A stretch of DNA of 64,000 bases from contig NZ_JABBFZ010000005.1 of the NCBI RefSeq assembly GCF_012927125.1, positions 124,001 through 188,000 of the forward strand. Reading direction: 5' to 3'. Below the pieces are notes generated by a model that was not told where the DNA came from, searched no databases, and saw only the letters and a program-made list of their open reading frames with translations. Origin of the DNA: Paraburkholderia antibiotica. GTDB taxonomy: Bacteria > Pseudomonadota > Gammaproteobacteria > Burkholderiales > Burkholderiaceae. Below, piece after piece: positions 34,833 through 43,725 of the stretch (within the stretch, counting starts at the first letter, position 1; each line of letters opens with the position of its first letter). The position numbers and the translations under genes were made by a program.

Positions 34833-34954
34833 GCGTGCCTCCGGTCTTTGTTATTGGCCGGACAAGTATGCATGACTGAAAAAACGTTGCGTCAACTTTT
34901 CGGAGTTGCCGGCATCGTTTATTTTTCTCAAAGAGGGTCCTTTGCGATCTTTCA

Positions 34955-34980
34955 CGCATAGGGGCACGGAGGCCCCTATG
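34955..34980 (-). terminator. Perfect hairpin after the GntP permease gene
   Basis: GCATAGGGGC (34955-34964) and GCCCCTATGC (34971-34980) form a 10-bp stem with an ACGGAG loop. It lies 25 bases after the minus-strand permease stop and before the start region of the amidase gene. There is no T run, so termination is likely but not canonical. Confidence 0.55.
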
Positions 34981-35005
34981 CATGGGTATTTCGCAACTCA
35001 AGTCC

Positions 35006-36406
35006 TCAAACCACGCCCGTCACGTAATACACCGCGATCACGAAAAACACCGCCATCGTCTTGATGACCGTCACCGCGAAGATGTCGCGATACGACTGCC
35101 GATGCGTGAGGCCCGTCACCGCCAGCAGTGTAATCACCGCGCCGTTGTGCGGCAGCGTGTCCATCCCGCCGCTCGCCATCGCGACCACGCGATGCAGCAC
35201 TTCGAGCGGAATGTGCGCGGCTTCCGCGCCCTTGATGAACAGATCCGACATCGCCGCGAGCGCGATGCTCATGCCGCCCGACGCCGAACCCGTGATGCCC
35301 GCGAGCGTGCTGACCGAGACCGCCGCGTTGACGAGCGGATTCGGAATGCTCTTCAGCGCGTTGCTGACCACGAGAAAGCCCGGCAGCGCGGCGATCACGC
35401 CGCCGAAGCCGTATTCCGACGCGGTATTCAGCGACGCCAGCAGCGCGCCCGCCACCGCCGCCTTGGTGCCGACCGCGAAGCGCGTGCTGACACGGCGGAA
35501 CGCGGTCGCCACGACCATCACGATGCCGAGCAGCAGCGCGCCCTGCACGGCCCAGATTGCGACCACGGTCTTGACGGTCGTTTCGACCGGCGCGTGCAGG
35601 CCCGGCAGGATGTCGGGCGTGATCGTGAAGGTCGGGCCGTACCAGTTCGGAATCCAGCGCGTCAGCAGAAAGTTCGCGACGCCGACCACGATCAGCGGCG
35701 CGACCGCCAGCAGCGGATGCGGCAGTTGCTGCGACTCGACGCGCTCCGGTTCGTTGACGAGCTCGGTGCCGTAGCCCTCGCCGCTTGCCATCGCGGCGCG
35801 CCGGCGCCATTCCAGATAGCTCAGGCCGACCACGATGATGAACACCGAGCCGATCACGCCCAGCGTCGGTGCGGCCCATGACGTGGTCTTGAAGAACGTG
35901 GTCGGGATGATGTTCTGGATCTGCGGCGTGCCGGGCAGCGAGTCCATCGTGAACGAGAACGCGCCGAGCGCGATCGCGCCGGGCATCAGCCGCTTCGGAA
36001 TATTGCTCTGGCGATACAGCTCGGCCGCGAACGGATAGACCGCGAACACCACCACGAACAGCGACACGCCGCCGTACGTGAGCAGCGCGCACACCGCGAC
36101 GATCACCGCATTCGCGCGCGAGCGGCCGATATAACGGATCGCGGCCGCGACGATCGACTCGGAGAAGCCCGATAGTTCGATGACCTTACCGAATACGGCG
36201 CCGAGCAGGAACACCGGGAAGTACAGCTTCACGAAGCCGACCATCTTGTCCATGAAGATGCTCGTGAAAACCGGCGCGACCGCGGCGGGTTCCGTGAGCA
36301 GGACGGCGGCGAGCGCCGCGATCGGCGCGAACAGGATGACGCTGTAGCCGCGATACGCGGCAAACATCAGAAACGCCAGCGCGGCGAGGACGATGAGAAA
36401 GGACAT
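35006..36406 (-). CDS. GntP-family permease
   Basis: 466 residues, 12 or more hydrophobic segments. The GntP pattern is clear: KLYFPVFLLGAVFGKVIELSGFSESIV, ALLTYGGVSLFVVVFAVYP and TGSASGGMSIAL. Relatives transport gluconate or, in the branch closest in feel, D-3-hydroxybutyrate and other short hydroxy acids. It is divergent from the Fis-type AAA+ regulator, which very probably controls it. Confidence 0.9.
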   Translation of the reverse strand: MSFLIVLAALAFLMFAAYRGYSVILFAPIAALAAVLLTEPAAVAPVFTSIFMDKMVGFVKLYFPVFLLGAVFGKVIELSGFSESIVAAAIRYIGRSRANAVIVAVCALLTYGGVSLFVVVFAVYPFAAELYRQSNIPKRLMPGAIALGAFSFTMDSLPGTPQIQNIIPTTFFKTTSWAAPTLGVIGSVFIIVVGLSYLEWRRRAAMASGEGYGTELVNEPERVESQQLPHPLLAVAPLIVVGVANFLLTRWIPNWYGPTFTITPDILPGLHAPVETTVKTVVAIWAVQGALLLGIVMVVATAFRRVSTRFAVGTKAAVAGALLASLNTASEYGFGGVIAALPGFLVVSNALKSIPNPLVNAAVSVSTLAGITGSASGGMSIALAAMSDLFIKGAEAAHIPLEVLHRVVAMASGGMDTLPHNGAVITLLAVTGLTHRQSYRDIFAVTVIKTMAVFFVIAVYYVTGVV

Positions 36407-36742
36407 TGAGTCTCCAAAACCTGGTTGTTCTACCTATTTGCCGTCCAGGCATGCGACGACGCGGCGCGGACAAAATGCAGATTCCATGCCACGTCGACGG
36501 CGCGGTCGGCAAAGCGCGGCGGCCTGGGCCTCGGCCGCCCGTGGTGCTGAAAAGCAGCGCGGCCGATTGTACCCAAACGTCTCCAGAACGGGACTTTCTT
36601 GCGTGGAAGTCGGGCTAAAACCAGGGTAAGTATCGAGAAATAAAGCGCGGCGGAAGGCTTGTCGGTGGTCTCAATTTAGAGATAAATTCGTCCATTGATG
36701 GAGACTGCGATAATCACAACGATAAGCGGAGACAGCGACAGA
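36407..36742. promoter_or_regulatory. Divergent regulatory region between GntP permease and its regulator
   Basis: 336 bases. The half next to the permease is GC-rich. The half before the regulator is AT-rich (for example TCAATTTAGAGATAAATTCG at 36671-36690). I did not find a convincing sigma-54 element (TGGCAC-N5-TTGC), which fits the altered GAFTGA loop of the regulator. Confidence 0.4.
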
Positions 36743-38230
36743 ATGATGACCGACTGGGCGGGCTTGCCCGCCATCTATGGCGACGTGCTGCGTCGCGCGA
36801 TGGATTCGCTGTTTCGCACCTTCGAAAACTTCAGCGAAGGCACGTTCATCGTCGATGCGGACGCGCGCGTCGTGTGGATCAACAAGCGCTACGCGGCACG
36901 CTTCGGTTTCGCGGATCCGCAGCAGGCAATCGGCCGCGACTGCGAGGCGGTGATTCCGAACAGCCTGATGCGCGAGGTCGTGACCACCGGCAGGCCGATT
37001 CTGCTCGACATCATGGAGACCGACCGCGAGCCGCTCGTCGTCACGCGTCTGCCGTTAAAGGACGATGCCGGCGCGACGATCGGCGCGGTCGGCTTCGCGC
37101 TTTACGACGAACTGAAGGCGCTGACGCCGCTGTTTGCGCAGTACTCGCGGCTTCAGCAGGAGCTGATCGCTGCGCGCCAGTCGCTCGCGCAGGCGCGCCG
37201 CGCGCGCTACACGTTCGGCAGTTTCGTCGGCACCAGCGCGGCGGCGCTCGAAGTGAAGCGTCAGGCGCGCCGCGCCGCGCAACTCGAAGCGCCGGTGCTG
37301 CTGCTCGGCGAATCCGGCACCGGCAAGGAGCTGCTCGCGCACGCGATCCACGCAAGCTCGGCGCGCGCGCGGGAGCCCCTCGTAAGCGTCAACGTCGCGG
37401 CGATTCCCGAGGCGCAGCTCGAAGTCGAATTCTTCGGCGCCGCGCCCGGCGCGCATCCTGAGGTGCATTCCGGCGCGGATCGCAAAGGCCGCGTCGGCAA
37501 GTTCGAACTCGCCAACGGCGGCACGCTGTTTCTCGACGAAATCGGCGATATGCCGCTGCCGTTGCAGGGCAAGCTGCTGCGCGTGCTGCAGGACACGGAG
37601 TTCGAGCCGCTCGGCTCGAACTGGATCGTGCGTGCGGATGTGCGGATCATCGCCGCAACCTCGGCCGATCTGCCGGCGCTAGTGGCCGCCGGGCGATTTC
37701 GCGCGGACCTGTTTTATCGGCTCAACGTGCTGACGATCCGCGCGCCCGCGTTGCGCGAGCGTGCGTCCGACATCGAGGCGCTCGCTTACGCGATGCTGGA
37801 GGAGCTGGCCGTGCAGACACGCGGCGGCGCTCACTTCGAGTTGCACGACGATGCGTTGCAGCTGCTGTGCGCGTACGACTGGCCGGGCAACGTGCGCGAG
37901 TTGCGCAACACGCTGGAGCGCGCGGTGATGCTGTCCGACAGCGAGCGCATCGACGCGCGGGCGCTCGCGCCGTTTATCGGCTCGGGGCAGGGCGGCGGAC
38001 TGGCGGCGACGCAAGCCCGGACACTCGGGCAGCCACCGGCGAGCGTGGGCGTGGATGTCGCCGCCGCCGAACCCGCGTCGTGGAGCGACGCGATGGCCGC
38101 CTACGAAAAGTGCTTCCTCAGCGACGCGTTGCGCGCCAACGGCGGCCGCGTGATTGACACTGCGAAACAGATCGGCATGGGCCGCGCGACGCTGTACAAG
38201 AAGATCGCCGCGCACGGTATCGAGGTGTGA
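36743..38230 (+). CDS. PAS-AAA+-Fis transcriptional regulator with an altered GAFTGA loop
   Basis: 495 residues. PAS domain (about 20-130), AAA+ domain (about 165-400) with Walker [10 protein letters not shown] and Walker [14 protein letters not shown], arginine-finger region [11 protein letters not shown], and a C-terminal Fis helix-turn-helix ([21 protein letters not shown]). Where NtrC-type activators have GAFTGA the sequence reads [22 protein letters not shown]: the flanking GA pairs and DRKGR are kept but the loop is four residues longer and lacks F-T. Contact with sigma-54 is therefore doubtful. Start ATG 36743 follows GGAGA; ATG 36698 is an alternative. Divergent from the GntP permease. 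Confidence 0.85.
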   Translation: MMTDWAGLPAIYGDVLRRAMDSLFRTFENFSEGTFIVDADARVVWINKRYAARFGFADPQQAIGRDCEAVIPNSLMREVVTTGRPILLDIMETDREPLVVTRLPLKDDAGATIGAVGFALYDELKALTPLFAQYSRLQQELIAARQSLAQARRARYTFGSFVGTSAAALEVKRQARRAAQLEAPVLLLGESGTGKELLAHAIHASSARAREPLVSVNVAAIPEAQLEVEFFGAAPGAHPEVHSGADRKGRVGKFELANGGTLFLDEIGDMPLPLQGKLLRVLQDTEFEPLGSNWIVRADVRIIAATSADLPALVAAGRFRADLFYRLNVLTIRAPALRERASDIEALAYAMLEELAVQTRGGAHFELHDDALQLLCAYDWPGNVRELRNTLERAVMLSDSERIDARALAPFIGSGQGGGLAATQARTLGQPPASVGVDVAAAEPASWSDAMAAYEKCFLSDALRANGGRVIDTAKQIGMGRATLYKKIAAHGIEV

Positions 38231-38340
38231 GCCGCCCCCGGCCGCCGGCCCGGTCCGGCCGTGCCGTCCCGATCGACGCAGTACAGGTGTCGCGTGGCAC
38301 AATCGCGGGATCGAACAACAAGACGTGTCCGGGGCTTTCA

Positions 38341-38607
38341 ATGAAACGCAGTCTTTCCTTCTTCGCGCGCCGCTCGAGCCTGCTCGTTGCCACCGGCGCG
38401 GTCGTCGCGCTCGGCGGCTGCAGCAGCAGCGCGCCGTTGTTCCTGTCGGACGGCCGCGCGACCACGCTCGTGCAATGCCCGGTCGGCTCCGACTCCTGCT
38501 CGCAGCAGGCCACCGCCAGTTGCAATGGCGGCTACGACGTCGTGCGCCAGTCCAGCGAAAGCGGCACGCTGAGCCTGATCTACGCGTGCCGCGCAGCCGC
38601 GAAGTAA
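38341..38607 (+). CDS. Small lipoprotein
   Basis: 88 residues. Signal MKRSLSFFARRSSLL with lipobox LGGC (Cys27), then SSSAP. The mature part has four further cysteines (QCPVGSDSC, ASC, YAC), suggesting two disulfides in a small periplasmic domain. Function unknown; it follows the regulator gene but is probably transcribed separately. Confidence 0.7.
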   Translation: MKRSLSFFARRSSLLVATGAVVALGGCSSSAPLFLSDGRATTLVQCPVGSDSCSQQATASCNGGYDVVRQSSESGTLSLIYACRAAAK

Positions 38608-39219
38608 GCCGGTCCTGAGCGCGTTCCGAAGAGGTTCCGGACGCGTTCGCCCATGCACTCAAGCCGTGCCCTGCCGGCATCGCGCTCTTTTCGCCATTCG
38701 AGCCCCTTCCCATTTGCGCTAACGCAAATGACGCAATGACGTGCCGACGCGGCGACTTCCAATCGTCCAAATCGTCCCAATCGACCGCCCCACGCTAATC
38801 TGGCTAATTAGCCGTTCGTGTCATTCCAATAAGCACATGGCTGTCATAAATGCCTGCGCGTAATGTGCGTCCGCCAGATCGGTTAGCATGCAGATTGGTT
38901 AAGGCGGGATCTATTCGTAAGCCGAAAGCACGTTCGATTCATTTTTCCCGACAGATGAATAATCGGTATCCATTTTTACGTTATGCGAAGTCGGTGCGCC
39001 AGCTAACGGAACGCGAAGTTTGGACGCGGTACTCTTTTCAAAACGTTGGAGACTTGACTACGGCAAGCAGATCTTGCCGGTTTTTCCGGTGCGGGGGATG
39101 TCCCAGAAAGGTTTTTCCGCTCCCGGCAGGCGTTGCATCGGCTTACCCAGGCCGGTGTGCTTGCCGTGCTTTCGATTTTTTTGCTTCGACATTAATTCAA
39201 TAGAATCCCGGGGAAAGCA
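38608..39219. other. Intergenic region with a palindrome and a terminator-like hairpin
   Basis: 612 bases. It holds a perfect 12-bp palindrome GGCTAATTAGCC (38802-38813) and the hairpin at 39061-39085. The part from 38860 onward is lower in GC. An unrecognised small RNA ending at the hairpin is possible. Confidence 0.4.
39061..39085 (+). terminator. Terminator-like hairpin without an obvious gene
   Basis: CGGCAAG (39061-39067), loop CAGAT, CTTGCCG (39073-39079), then GTTTTT. The nearest plus-strand gene stop is about 450 bases upstream, so it may end a small RNA or a short leader. Confidence 0.4.
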
Positions 39220-39423
39220 ATGAATCATCAGCAGCTCGAAAAAGATATTCAGCACCTGGAGCAGGTCATTTCCCATATTTCGGCTGAAGACCGGATTCCG
39301 CTATCTTATTGGCGTAGCCGCATCGAACTGGTTTCGGACGCGGTTATCGTTCCGGCGCAGGTGACTCGCGTCAAACGGCTGGATGCCGCGCTGTGCGCAT
39401 TGGAAAAACGGCAGAAAGCCTAA
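39220..39423 (+). CDS. Small conserved hypothetical protein
   Basis: 67 residues, mostly helical (MNHQQLEKDIQHLEQVISHI, VKRLDAALCALEKRQ), with GGGGAAAG before the ATG. Cytosolic, coiled-coil-like. No family recognised. Confidence 0.6.
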   Translation: MNHQQLEKDIQHLEQVISHISAEDRIPLSYWRSRIELVSDAVIVPAQVTRVKRLDAALCALEKRQKA

Positions 39424-39544
39424 TATCGGTATTAAATCCCGGCAATAAGAAAAATTGTCGCGTACGCTTCGTCGGTCGGATTCGGGTTGGGCGGTATCCG
39501 AATCCCGCGCTCCGGCGATTTGCCTTCACCGACACAGGACCAAC

Positions 39545-40744
39545 ATGCAGAGAGCAGGATTTGCCGCGAGCCGGCTGGCCGCGTTGACCAACGTGATGCA
39601 GGGCTACGTGGAGCGGGGAGACGTCGCGGGCGTGGTGTCGCTGATATGGCGGCGCGGCGAGATCGGCTACTTCGAGCCGCTCGGCCTGCGCGACGAGGCC
39701 AGCCAATTGCCGATGGAGCGCGACACGCTGTTTCGCATCGCGTCGATGACCAAGCCGGTCACGAGCGCCGCGATCATGATGCTGATCGAGGAAGACCGCC
39801 TCGCGCTCGACACCCCCATCTCGCTGTGGCTACCCGAATTCGCGGCGCCGCGCGTGCTGCGCGACCCGACCGGCTCGCTCGACGACACCGACCCGATCCG
39901 CGCGCCGCTGACCGTGCTCGACCTGCTCACGCATCGCGCGGGTTTCGCGTATCACTTCACGGCGACCGGGCCGCTTGCCGAAGCGTACGCGGCCGCCTTC
40001 AACGGCTTCGAGGCGACCGGCGACACCAGCGCGTGGCTCGCGCGCATTGCCGCGTTGCCGCTGATGTTCCAGCCGGGCACGCGCTGGCACTACGGCGTCG
40101 CGACCGACGTACTTGGCGTACTGATCGAACGCGTGAGCGGCATGCCGCTCGGCGAGTTTTTCCGTACGCGCATTTTCGAGCCGCTCGGCATGCGCGACAC
40201 CGCGTTCTGGGTGCCCGACACGCAACTCGCGCGTCTGGCCGCCGCCTACAACGTCGATCCCGGCACGCGGCGGCGCGTGGTCGAGGATCATCCGGCGACC
40301 AGCCGCTGGGCCAATCCGCGGCGTTTCCAGAGCGGCGGCGGCGGCCTCGTGTCGACCGCCGAGGACTATCTGCAATTCGCGCAGCTGCTGCTCGGACGCG
40401 GGCGGGTCGGCGCGACGCGTCTGCTGTCGCATCGCTCGGTCGACCTGATGCGCAGCAATTTCCTGAGCCGCGATCAGCGCCGCCTGCCCGCTTTCGGCCA
40501 CGTGATCTGGGCCGGTCAGGGCTTCGGCCTGGGATTGTCGATCGTCGACGATCCGGCGCAGCAGCTGCCGCTCGGCTATCGCTCGCTCGGCTCGTTCGGC
40601 TGGCCGGGCGCGTACGGCACGAGCTGGTTCGCCGACCCGGTCGAGAACCTGATCGGCGTGATGCTGATCCAGCGCCGCTCGATCGACCCGTTCCCGATGA
40701 CCATCGACTTCGAACGCCGCGTCTACGATGCGATCGACGACTGA
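39545..40744 (+). CDS. Serine hydrolase of the class C beta-lactamase/esterase fold
   Basis: 399 residues. Active-site Ser-x-x-Lys is in FRIASMTKPVTSAAIM (SMTK), the tyrosine motif is WHYGVATDVLGVLIE (YGV for the usual YxN), and GYRSLGSFGWPGAYGTSWF provides the HxG/KTG-like region. No signal peptide, so a cytosolic esterase or carboxypeptidase-like enzyme is more likely than a beta-lactamase. AGGA before ATG 39545; an upstream in-frame extension lacks support. Confidence 0.85.
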   Translation: MQRAGFAASRLAALTNVMQGYVERGDVAGVVSLIWRRGEIGYFEPLGLRDEASQLPMERDTLFRIASMTKPVTSAAIMMLIEEDRLALDTPISLWLPEFAAPRVLRDPTGSLDDTDPIRAPLTVLDLLTHRAGFAYHFTATGPLAEAYAAAFNGFEATGDTSAWLARIAALPLMFQPGTRWHYGVATDVLGVLIERVSGMPLGEFFRTRIFEPLGMRDTAFWVPDTQLARLAAAYNVDPGTRRRVVEDHPATSRWANPRRFQSGGGGLVSTAEDYLQFAQLLLGRGRVGATRLLSHRSVDLMRSNFLSRDQRRLPAFGHVIWAGQGFGLGLSIVDDPAQQLPLGYRSLGSFGWPGAYGTSWFADPVENLIGVMLIQRRSIDPFPMTIDFERRVYDAIDD

Positions 40745-40862
40745 GCGCATGCGCCGCGCATGCACTTGGTCGCGCGATTCACTATCCTGTGAATTATTCG
40801 TCTGATAGTGTCCGCACTGCAGTTCATGGCAGTTCGTCCAAACCGATGGGGGAGCAACCGGC

Positions 40863-41162
40863 ATGGCCTCTTATAAACAGTTGACTGCGCAACTCGAAAA
40901 ACTCCACAAGGAAGTCGCTGTGGCCCGCGAGAAGGAAATCGCGCAGGCAATCGCCGATATCAAAGAAAAGATCGCCGAATACGATCTGACCGCCGAGGAA
41001 CTCGGCTTCACGAGCGCCTCGCCGAAGCCGCGTCGCAAGGCGGCGTCGACGTCGGTCGCGAAATACCGCAATCCGAAGACCGGCGAGACGTGGAGCGGGC
41101 GCGGCCGCTCGCCGACGTGGCTGGCGGGGAAGAATCGGGAGCGTTTTCTGATCGAAGGCTGA
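40863..41162 (+). CDS. H-NS-family nucleoid protein
   Basis: 99 residues. N-terminal coiled-coil oligomerisation part (residues 1-45, YKQLTAQLEKLHKEVAVAREK), a flexible basic linker (KPRRKA) and the C-terminal DNA-binding motif YRNPKTGETWSGRGRSPTWL. It binds AT-rich DNA and silences acquired genes, so it may act on the low-GC islands nearby. A strong ribosome site GGGGGAG precedes the start. Confidence 0.9.
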   Translation: MASYKQLTAQLEKLHKEVAVAREKEIAQAIADIKEKIAEYDLTAEELGFTSASPKPRRKAASTSVAKYRNPKTGETWSGRGRSPTWLAGKNRERFLIEG

Positions 41163-42066
41163 GCGGGGCGGCGCCGGTGAGCGTCCGCCACGGACCGGGC
41201 GCGCCCCGAGTGCCCTTGAGGACCGCGAGAGCTCGTTGGACCGGCAGGCTCGCCGAGGCCCGCGCCGGCGTGACGCGTCGTCGCGCGATGTCGGTTGCGT
41301 TTCCCCGCCGGCCGTTAAGCCATCAAGCCGTCTCTCACGGCGGAATTCCCTGACGTGATGCGCCGTCCGGCCTTTGCCGCACCGTTACGCGAGTCCCGAA
41401 AACGCTCACCTTTGGATCGCGCGCCGACCCGCGACGCAACGTTTGCGGTCGTAGGCGAATGTCGTCGGGTTGCTTCGGTGAGCCAGGTTTTATCCTGCGA
41501 CGCACCGCCGCGCGAGTGGCATGCCGCGAGTTCGCGCGGTTGCGCGCGCGTTGGCTGAAACCCGCGTCAGCCTTTGCCGGCGGGTGTTTCCAGGCGTCGA
41601 GCGGCGCCGGGACCGGTCGTTACGCCGGGTTTGGGCAGCTCCTTTCCCGCGCACGCTTTTGAGCCCCGCTTGCGAGAGCCGGTGCGCGCACGCGCTTCGC
41701 GCGCCTCACCTTTCGGCGCGTACCACGGCTCAGCGCCGCAACTCCCGAAAACGCTCACCTTTGGCCGCGAGCGTCCGCCGGCTGGGCGGGACCGTCGCTG
41801 GGGAGCCGGACCAAACGCGCTTTCTCGGGCTGTCGGCGGCCCGGACGTGTATCATTCGCACCTTGCGCTGTTCTGCGCTGGCGATTCCCGTGCTGTCGAC
41901 CCGAGGGTCGTGACCCCGTCCGCAAGCCGTGTTCGACGCGGCGAGCGTGTCGGTCGATCCGCCCCGCGCCCGACTTCCGCAGCCCGACGCCGCGCCCCGC
42001 GCGGCACCCCGGCCTCCCGAGGCCGCCGGGAATTGCCCGAACCCCTTTCCGTGACCGCCAGACCCG
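41163..42066. other. Long GC-rich intergenic region upstream of prfC
   Basis: 904 bases without a supportable gene. A 21-base direct repeat CCCGAAAACGCTCACCTTTGG occurs at 41395-41415 and 41744-41764, and GCCTTTGCCG occurs twice (about 41370 and 41571). Open frames on the plus strand are rich in Arg/Ala/Pro and lack motifs. The distance suggests a long leader or several promoters for prfC. Confidence 0.5.
41395..41764 (+). repeat. Pair of 21-base direct repeats
   Basis: CCCGAAAACGCTCACCTTTGG at 41395-41415 and again at 41744-41764, 349 bases apart. Both are followed by a CGCG-containing stretch (ATCGCGCG and CCGCGAGCG). Possible protein-binding sites or remnants of an older duplication. Confidence 0.6.
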
Positions 42067-43668
42067 ATGTCAGTCTCCGAACTCAAACGCCGCCGCACCT
42101 TCGCGGTCATTTCCCACCCGGACGCGGGTAAGACCACGCTCACCGAAAAACTGCTGCTGTTCTCGGGCGCGATCCAGATCGCCGGTACCGTCAAGGGCCG
42201 CAAGAGCAATCGCTACGCGACCTCCGACTGGATGGAGATCGAAAAGCAGCGCGGCATTTCGGTCGCGAGCTCGGTGATGCAGTTCGAGTACGGCGACTGC
42301 GTGATCAACCTGCTCGACACGCCGGGCCACGAAGACTTCTCCGAAGACACCTATCGCGTGCTGACCGCGGTCGACGCCGCCGTGATGGTGATCGACGGCG
42401 CGAACGGCGTCGAAGCGCAGACGCTGAAGCTGCTCGAAGTCTGCCGCAGCCGCAAGACGCCGATCGTGACCTTCATCAACAAGCTCGACCGCGAAGTGCG
42501 CGAGCCGCTCGAACTGCTCGACGAGATCGAGCAGCACCTCGGCGTGTCGGCCGTGCCGTTCACGTGGCCGATCGGCATGGGCAAGGAGTTCCAGGGCGTC
42601 TACGACGTCCAGCACGATCAGGTGCGCGTGTTCCGCGCCGGTCAGGACACAGCCGGCGGCGCGGTGGAAACGCTGCAGGCGCTGAGCAACGAAGACGGCG
42701 AGAGCCGCTTCGGCCACGCCTGGGTGCGCGCGAAGGAAGAGATCGATCTGATCAGCGGCGCGACGCCCGCATTCGACCGCGAGCAGTTCCTCGCCGGTCA
42801 GCAGTCGCCGGTGCTGTTCGGCTCGGCGATCAACAACTTCGGCGTGAAGGAAATTCTCGACGCGCTGGTCGACCTCGCGCCGCCGCCATCGATGCGCATG
42901 ACGGTGCAGCGTCCGGTGCTGCCGGAAGAGTCGAAGTTCACCGGCGTCGTGTTCAAGGTGCAGGCGAACATGGACCTTGCGCACCGCGACCGCGTCGCGT
43001 TCATTCGCGTGTGCTCGGGACGTTTCGAGCGCGGCATGGCGGTGAAAGTCACGCGCTCGAACAAGTCGTTCCGCGCGAACAACGTGGTGACGTTCCTGTC
43101 GCAGCGCCGCGAGACGGTGAGCGAGGCGTATCCGGGCGACATCATCGGGATTCCGAATCATGGCACGCTGAGCCTCGGCGATACGCTGACCGAAGGCGAG
43201 CAGCTGCAATTCGTCGGCCTGCCGTTCTTCGCGCCGGAAATTTTCCAGACCGTCGAAGTGGTCGATCCGATGCGCGCGAAGCAGCTCGGCGAAGCGCTGA
43301 AGCAGCTGGGCGAAGAGGGCGCGATTCAGGTGTTCCGTCCGGAAGCGGGCGGCCTGATGATTCTCGGCGCGGTCGGGCAACTGCAATTCGAAGTGGTGTC
43401 GCACCGTCTGTCGACCGAGTACAAGGTCGACGTGCGGATGGCGCCGGCGCGTTATCGCCTGTCGCGCTGGGTGACCTGCGACGACCCGGCCGAGCTGCGC
43501 CGTTTCACCGATTCGTACTCGGCACGGATCGCGCTCGATGCGTCCGATGCGCCGACCTATCTGGCCTCGCACGTGTCCGAAATCGAAGTCGCGCAGAAGG
43601 CGTGGCCGAAGATCGTGTTCAACGAGTTGCGCGAGCACTCGGGGGCGCCGTTCAGGAAGACGATGTAA
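42067..43668 (+). CDS. prfC: Peptide chain release factor 3
   Basis: 533-residue translational GTPase that recycles RF1/RF2 after termination. G1 SHPDAGKTTLTEKLL (about 16-30), the RF3-specific ATSDWMEIEKQRGISV switch region, G3 DTPGHEDFSEDTYR and G4 FINKLDRE are all intact. Domains II and III follow with VFKVQANMDLAHRDRVAF and the C-terminal region. Length and motifs match the family. Cytosolic; a single gene with a hairpin after it. Confidence 0.97.
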   Translation: MSVSELKRRRTFAVISHPDAGKTTLTEKLLLFSGAIQIAGTVKGRKSNRYATSDWMEIEKQRGISVASSVMQFEYGDCVINLLDTPGHEDFSEDTYRVLTAVDAAVMVIDGANGVEAQTLKLLEVCRSRKTPIVTFINKLDREVREPLELLDEIEQHLGVSAVPFTWPIGMGKEFQGVYDVQHDQVRVFRAGQDTAGGAVETLQALSNEDGESRFGHAWVRAKEEIDLISGATPAFDREQFLAGQQSPVLFGSAINNFGVKEILDALVDLAPPPSMRMTVQRPVLPEESKFTGVVFKVQANMDLAHRDRVAFIRVCSGRFERGMAVKVTRSNKSFRANNVVTFLSQRRETVSEAYPGDIIGIPNHGTLSLGDTLTEGEQLQFVGLPFFAPEIFQTVEVVDPMRAKQLGEALKQLGEEGAIQVFRPEAGGLMILGAVGQLQFEVVSHRLSTEYKVDVRMAPARYRLSRWVTCDDPAELRRFTDSYSARIALDASDAPTYLASHVSEIEVAQKAWPKIVFNELREHSGAPFRKTM

Positions 43669-43690
43669 CGCGGGGACGGACTCGACCGCG

Positions 43691-43722
43691 CTGTTGTGAC
43701 GTCATTGGCGGCGTCACAACAG
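43691..43722. terminator. Hairpin between convergent prfC and AraC-type gene
   Basis: CTGTTGTGACG (43691-43701) and CGTCACAACAG (43712-43722) form an 11-bp perfect stem with a 10-base loop. It sits between two convergent stops and could serve both strands, although no T run follows. Confidence 0.6.
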
Positions 43723-43725
43723 TCG

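Noticed and set aside
39058..39276. Minus-strand frame ending in a KTGKI-like motif resembling an AMP-binding enzyme tail
   Set aside because: Only about 70 codons, overlaps a terminator-like hairpin and the start of the plus-strand gene at 39220, and lacks any upstream body.
41574..42131. 185-codon plus-strand frame running into prfC
   Set aside because: Arg/Pro/Ala-rich, no motifs, overlaps the prfC start by 65 bases in another frame; judged to be chance.
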